In this document: positions 60,987 through 64,000 of the stretch, piece after piece | Layout of the letters: the number at the start of each line of letters is the position of its first letter | Numbering within the stretch: position 1 is the first letter of the stretch | From: an uncultured Lachnospiraceae bacterium | GTDB lineage: Bacteria > Bacillota > Clostridia > Lachnospirales > Lachnospiraceae | NCBI GenBank assembly: GCA_902776305.1 | Contig: CACYPS010000029.1 | Span: 23,777-87,776, forward strand | Reading direction: 5' to 3' | DNA length: 64,000 nucleotides | Notes under the pieces: model-generated | What the model was told of the DNA's origin: nothing | What the model saw: the letters and a program-made list of their open reading frames with translations, nothing else | Databases searched by the model: none | Program-made: the position numbers and the translations under genes

Positions 60987-62147
60987 TTGAAATCATACGA
61001 CCTGACTTCTGAAGAATACAACACAATATTGGCTTTTAAGCGCGATCTTCATCAGCATCCGGAATTATCCCGCAACGAAGTGTGCACGACGCAAAAGATC
61101 AAAGAGTTCCTGGCAAATATCCCGTCTGTTGAAGTCCTGCCACTCCCGTTAAAGACAGGCGTCCTCGCCAGGATGAAGGGAACCGGCGACGGTCCGGAAA
61201 TCATGCTTCGGGCAGATATCGATGCACTGCCGCAGACAGAGGAATATGAGAGCCCCTGGAAATCCGTAAATCCGGGGGTCATGCACGCTTGCGGTCACGA
61301 TTTCCATACCGCTTCTCTTCTGGGCGGCATTCTTCTCCTTGAGAAGGCAAGAATGGACAGCCAACTCTGCGGAACGGTAGATTTTGTATTCCAGCCGGCA
61401 GAGGAGGGAACCACCGGAGCAAGAATGCTGATCGACGCAGGTCTGTTCGACATGATCCATCCCGATTTCTGCTTCGGCATTCACAACTGGCCATCCGTAA
61501 AGACGGGAGATGTCGTATGTCATGAAGGCGCGCTCATGTCAGGCAAGCGGAATTTTGAGATACTTATTTACGGAGCCGGCGGACACGGGTCAATGCCGCA
61601 CCTGAATGTCGACCCTATTGTGTGCACCGGAGCCGTCATTCAGTCTCTGCAGACCGTTGTGAGCAGAAACATGAACCCGCTGGATTCCGTAGTGCTGTCC
61701 ATAAACATGATAGAAGGAGGCAGCCCGGCAAATATGGTCGCGGATCATGTGATGATGAAAGGAACAATTCGTTCTCTCTCCGACAGTGCTCTGGACCGCG
61801 CGATATCAAGGATAGAAACCATAGTATGCAAAGCTGCGGAAGCTTACGAATGCAAGTCGGAGATCATCTGGCAGGAACGGATTCCCGCTGTGTGGAACTC
61901 ACCGGAAATGACAGCCCTCGCTAAAAAATGTGCATCAGTAACAGGTTGCCGTCTGACAGAGGCTCCGCCATCTCTCGCCAGCGAAGATTTCGCACTGTAT
62001 CGCGCATATGTCACGTCTTTCTTCTACTGGCTCGGCAGCACTGCGGAAGGAGATGTCCCGGAAGAGCTGCATAAGCCGCGGTTCCACACGGACGACACTG
62101 CCCTGCGCTACGGTGCCCGGCTTTATGCGGCTTCTGTGCTGAATTAG
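60987..62147 (+). CDS. M20 amidohydrolase (hippurate/N-acyl-amino-acid hydrolase type)
   Basis: 386 aa, with an unusual TTG start at 60987 supported by AAGGAAGG. M20D features: HQHPELSRNE near the start, RADIDALPQTEE, MHACGHDFHTASLLGG, FQPAEEGTTGARMLI, GIHNWPSVKTGDV and a dimerisation domain from about residue 185 (GAGGHGSMPH). Metal ligands are preserved. It cleaves N-acyl or aminobenzoyl-type amides of amino acids. A hydrophobic peptide remnant directly downstream may be what is left of a transporter gene. Confidence 0.88.
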   Translation: MKSYDLTSEEYNTILAFKRDLHQHPELSRNEVCTTQKIKEFLANIPSVEVLPLPLKTGVLARMKGTGDGPEIMLRADIDALPQTEEYESPWKSVNPGVMHACGHDFHTASLLGGILLLEKARMDSQLCGTVDFVFQPAEEGTTGARMLIDAGLFDMIHPDFCFGIHNWPSVKTGDVVCHEGALMSGKRNFEILIYGAGGHGSMPHLNVDPIVCTGAVIQSLQTVVSRNMNPLDSVVLSINMIEGGSPANMVADHVMMKGTIRSLSDSALDRAISRIETIVCKAAEAYECKSEIIWQERIPAVWNSPEMTALAKKCASVTGCRLTEAPPSLASEDFALYRAYVTSFFYWLGSTAEGDVPEELHKPRFHTDDTALRYGARLYAASVLN

Positions 62148-62159
62148 AGCTCAAAAACT

Positions 62160-62256
62160 TTCACATTCAAGAATGCCTCGGCGTTCCTCTCACAGTGCTG
62201 GCGATTGCCGGCATACTCGGATTATTCGATCCGATCCTGAAAAGTCTGTTGTATTA
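62160..62256 (+). pseudogene. C-terminal remnant of a membrane transporter
   Basis: One frame ending at the TAA near 62256 reads GVPLTVLAIAGILGLFDPIL then KSLLY-stop, a plausible last membrane segment of a transporter, but only about 30 codons are open and there is no start. It is preceded by CAAGAATGCCTCGGCGTTC, the dispersed hairpin also seen at 3098. Probably a deletion relic. Confidence 0.4.
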
Positions 62257-62263
62257 AAAAGAA

Positions 62264-62297
62264 GGGACGGCCCTTTTCCGGGAACCGTCCCTTTTTT
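62264..62297. terminator. bidirectional terminator between M20 and NRAMP-like genes
   Basis: GGGACGG (62264-62270) pairs with CCGTCCC (62285-62291). TTTTTT follows on the plus strand, and a T-rich run follows on the minus strand too. Confidence 0.9.
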
Positions 62298-62328
62298 GAT
62301 GTTCTGATTTTGATGTTCTAAGTCAGTC

Positions 62329-63609
62329 TTATGCGATAAGTCCGAACGAACGCAGCAGGTTCGGGATCTGTGTCGAAAGACCGGAGATCGTCATGAGTAC
62401 TGCGAAAATGTAGCAGACCACCATGCCCCACTGCAGCACCTTCGGTGTTCCGTAGCCCTCGTTGACGTCCTTGCGGAAGATCAGGCGAAGGATAAAGAAG
62501 CCTGCGGTCGGTGTAGCGATGGATGTCAGCACGTTCGCGATAAAGATCAGCTGTGTCGGAGATCCGCCGTAAGAGAAGCAGATGATGGTTGCGACCACGA
62601 TGCAGATCAGGCAGCCGTAGCGGACGAATTTGGACTCAAGTCCGTATTCTTTATCGATACCTGCACCAAGGAGAACGACGCCGCGCTGTGTATTACCGAG
62701 CAGTGATGAGAAGCCTGCGCCGACAAGAGCGATACCCATGATGAAGCGGGCTGCAGTGCCCATGATCGGAACAAGGAGTTCTGCCAGCTGAGCCGGAGCC
62801 TTGATGGCTGTTCCTGTCGGATTCAGGACGATCGCACCGACGAGTACGATTGCGCCGGAGATCAGGACGACCAGGATAACATGTGTAATCGCATCTGCAA
62901 GAAGCGCTCCGTTGAAGAGATCCTCTTTCTTCCACTTCTTCTCAAGTCCGAGATATGTGCCGTAGATACCGGCTGTAACGGATGCATTGGTGGAAATGTA
63001 AGCAAGTGCGGTCGTCAGTGAACCGTTATTGAAGTTCCAGTGAGTAAGACCATGGCCAAGTTTGCCCAGGTCCGGTCCGCCTACGCCGACGAGTGTGACA
63101 TAGAAAGCGATGATCATTGCGAAGATACAGATCGTGATACCGATCTCGATCTTGGAATAAACATTTTTCGCAAAATAAACGATGATCAGGACGACCAGCA
63201 TAATAGCTGCGCCGATCTTCCAGTCAAGACCGAACAGAAGGTTCATGCCTGCGCCGGTACCGGATACGTTGCCCATTGTGAAGAAGAAGCAGGTCAGGAA
63301 GAGGCAGACGCCGCAGAAGGCGGCAGCAGCATTGCCGTAATAGTGGCGGATCGCATGCAGGAGGGGCATACCCGTCAGCATGGAGATTCTATAGGATACC
63401 ATCATGAAGATGATTGCCATCAGGATGATCGGGATGATGATCCAGATCATATCATAGCCGTAGTTCGCGCCAAGCATGGCGGATGTCGTAATGTTGCCGG
63501 GGCCGATGACGATACCGGTCATGATGATGCCAGGTCCGACCCTTTTCAGTATTTCCAGAGCCGAGAGCTTCTTGACGCTCTTCGGATCAAAATTGTCTGT
63601 ATTTGCCAT
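62329..63609 (-). CDS. NRAMP-related divalent cation transporter, atypical motifs
   Basis: 426 aa, eleven hydrophobic segments. The first membrane segment contains GPGIIMTGIVIGPGNITTSA where classical NRAMP transporters have the metal-binding DPGN. The sixth segment reads YISTNASVTAGIYGTYLGL, where MPH would be expected. Both key metal-site motifs are thus altered, as in NRAMP-related subfamilies that carry other ions or other substrates. GFSSLLGNTQRGVVLLGAGI and the C-terminus are otherwise family-like. Convergent with the M20 gene. Substrate uncertain. Confidence 0.8.
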   Translation of the reverse strand: MANTDNFDPKSVKKLSALEILKRVGPGIIMTGIVIGPGNITTSAMLGANYGYDMIWIIIPIILMAIIFMMVSYRISMLTGMPLLHAIRHYYGNAAAAFCGVCLFLTCFFFTMGNVSGTGAGMNLLFGLDWKIGAAIMLVVLIIVYFAKNVYSKIEIGITICIFAMIIAFYVTLVGVGGPDLGKLGHGLTHWNFNNGSLTTALAYISTNASVTAGIYGTYLGLEKKWKKEDLFNGALLADAITHVILVVLISGAIVLVGAIVLNPTGTAIKAPAQLAELLVPIMGTAARFIMGIALVGAGFSSLLGNTQRGVVLLGAGIDKEYGLESKFVRYGCLICIVVATIICFSYGGSPTQLIFIANVLTSIATPTAGFFILRLIFRKDVNEGYGTPKVLQWGMVVCYIFAVLMTISGLSTQIPNLLRSFGLIA

Positions 63610-63722
63610 AGCAGATTCCCTCGTTCATTATAAGTAATAGCCTGTCGGCCGGATATTTTCTTTCAGCCTTCCTTCAAGGTTACCTTTTTTGCGGAAACCT
63701 TCCCTTTTAAGGGTAAATAAGA

Positions 63723-63760
63723 GCGCATGGCAGCATATCTGTCCATATATTACCATGCGC
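63723..63760. other. hairpin between NRAMP-like and DapA-like genes
   Basis: GCGCATGG (63723-63730) and CCATGCGC (63753-63760) form a perfect 8-bp stem. A second stem CTCCCC...GGGGAG followed by TTTTTT on the plus strand spans 63785-63846. Termination of the minus-strand DapA-like gene is possible but the T-run is on the opposite strand. Confidence 0.4.
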
Positions 63761-63852
63761 CGAACTTCTTTATAAGTTACATTCTCCCCACCCCGTGGCT
63801 TCACCGGTCAAATTCGTGAAGGAATGCAGGCGGGGAGATTTTTTGCGTTTAT

Positions 63853-64000
63853 TTACTGGAACTGAGTCATATCAACAATGCCGAGTCCGGACTTCTTGAT
63901 ACCCTCTGCTACCCAGTCTTTCTCTTCCTGATCGAGCGGAAGGACCGGCTTTCTCATAAGTGCGCTCTTGAAGATGCCGCGCTGATACAGTGTCTCTTTC
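63853..64000 (-). CDS. DapA/NanA-family aldolase, 3' end only
   Basis: The last 49 codons of a gene running off the window: KETLYQRGIFKSALMRKPVL, then PLDQEEKDWVAEGIKKSGLG and so on. The block RKPxLPLxxEEK...GxxxxGL is the typical C-terminus of dihydrodipicolinate synthase/N-acetylneuraminate lyase family proteins. The catalytic lysine and tyrosine lie outside the window, so the substrate cannot be given; a keto-deoxy-acid aldolase would fit the region. Confidence 0.7.
   Translation of the reverse strand, partial: KETLYQRGIFKSALMRKPVLPLDQEEKDWVAEGIKKSGLGIVDMTQFQ

Noticed and set aside
63610-63722. Manganese (yybP-ykoY) riboswitch before the NRAMP-like gene
   Set aside because: The minus-strand leader lacks the conserved loops of that riboswitch; only short repeats such as AAGGTAACCTT are seen.

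Overview
The window looks like one chromosomal stretch of a pectin-using member of the Lachnospiraceae/Clostridia. The signs are moderate GC, strong GGAGG ribosome binding sites, Firmicutes-type regulators (IclR, LacI, AraC, LytTR/GHKL two-component, SdpR/SdpI), lipoprotein-type ABC binding proteins and no rRNA or tRNA. This is an inference; I cannot name a species.

Layout. 1-5.2 kb is accessory DNA: a repeat array, a small HTH gene and a head-to-head pair of paralogous proteins that join a GHKL ATPase fold to a C-terminal HExxH metallopeptidase motif (one copy intact, one degenerate). 5.2-9.2 kb holds a FucO-like reductase, a NifX-His-rich-FKBP fusion, a lipoprotein and an orphan RelB/DinJ antitoxin. 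9.2-39.4 kb is a large galacturonate/pectin regulon: IclR regulator, eda, two KDG-kinase-like genes, LacI regulator, CE8 pectinesterase, kduD, an RpiB/DhuI-type isomerase, kduI, a YesL-like membrane protein, GH28, an ABC importer without its own ATPase, GH105, an AraC regulator, a TIM-barrel isomerase/epimerase, uxaC, uxaB and uxaA. 40.5-45.2 kb is a complete second ABC importer (ATPase, two permeases, binding protein). 45.5-57 kb carries a small repeat protein, a GH4 enzyme (probable alpha-galacturonidase), a HAD phosphatase and a GH2-GH3-transporter-GH1 cluster. 57-64 kb holds YbaK, another HAD phosphatase, a GHKL/LytTR two-component system, an M20 amidohydrolase, an atypical NRAMP-like transporter and the 3' end of a DapA/NanA-family gene.

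How it works together. The pectin enzymes (CE8, GH28, GH105, GH4) have no visible signal peptide, so oligogalacturonides are probably imported by the ABC systems and broken down inside the cell. Galacturonate goes UxaC-UxaB-UxaA to 2-keto-3-deoxygluconate (KDG); unsaturated uronates go KduI/DhuI-KduD to KDG; KdgK and Eda then give pyruvate and glyceraldehyde-3-phosphate. Candidate LacI-family operators (TGTAAG-NN-CTTACA) lie at the lacI, araC and uxaC promoters.

The most unusual signal is non-coding. About 49 copies of an inverted-repeat unit (TTACGGAAGTA...TACTTCCGTAA or TTACCGAAGTA...TACTTCGGTAA) form ten tandem arrays, all intergenic, with a 73-74 bp period. One array is interrupted by an IS110-family element whose 5' non-coding region holds readable bridge-RNA guides matching the interrupted repeat (core CT) and the element's own ends.
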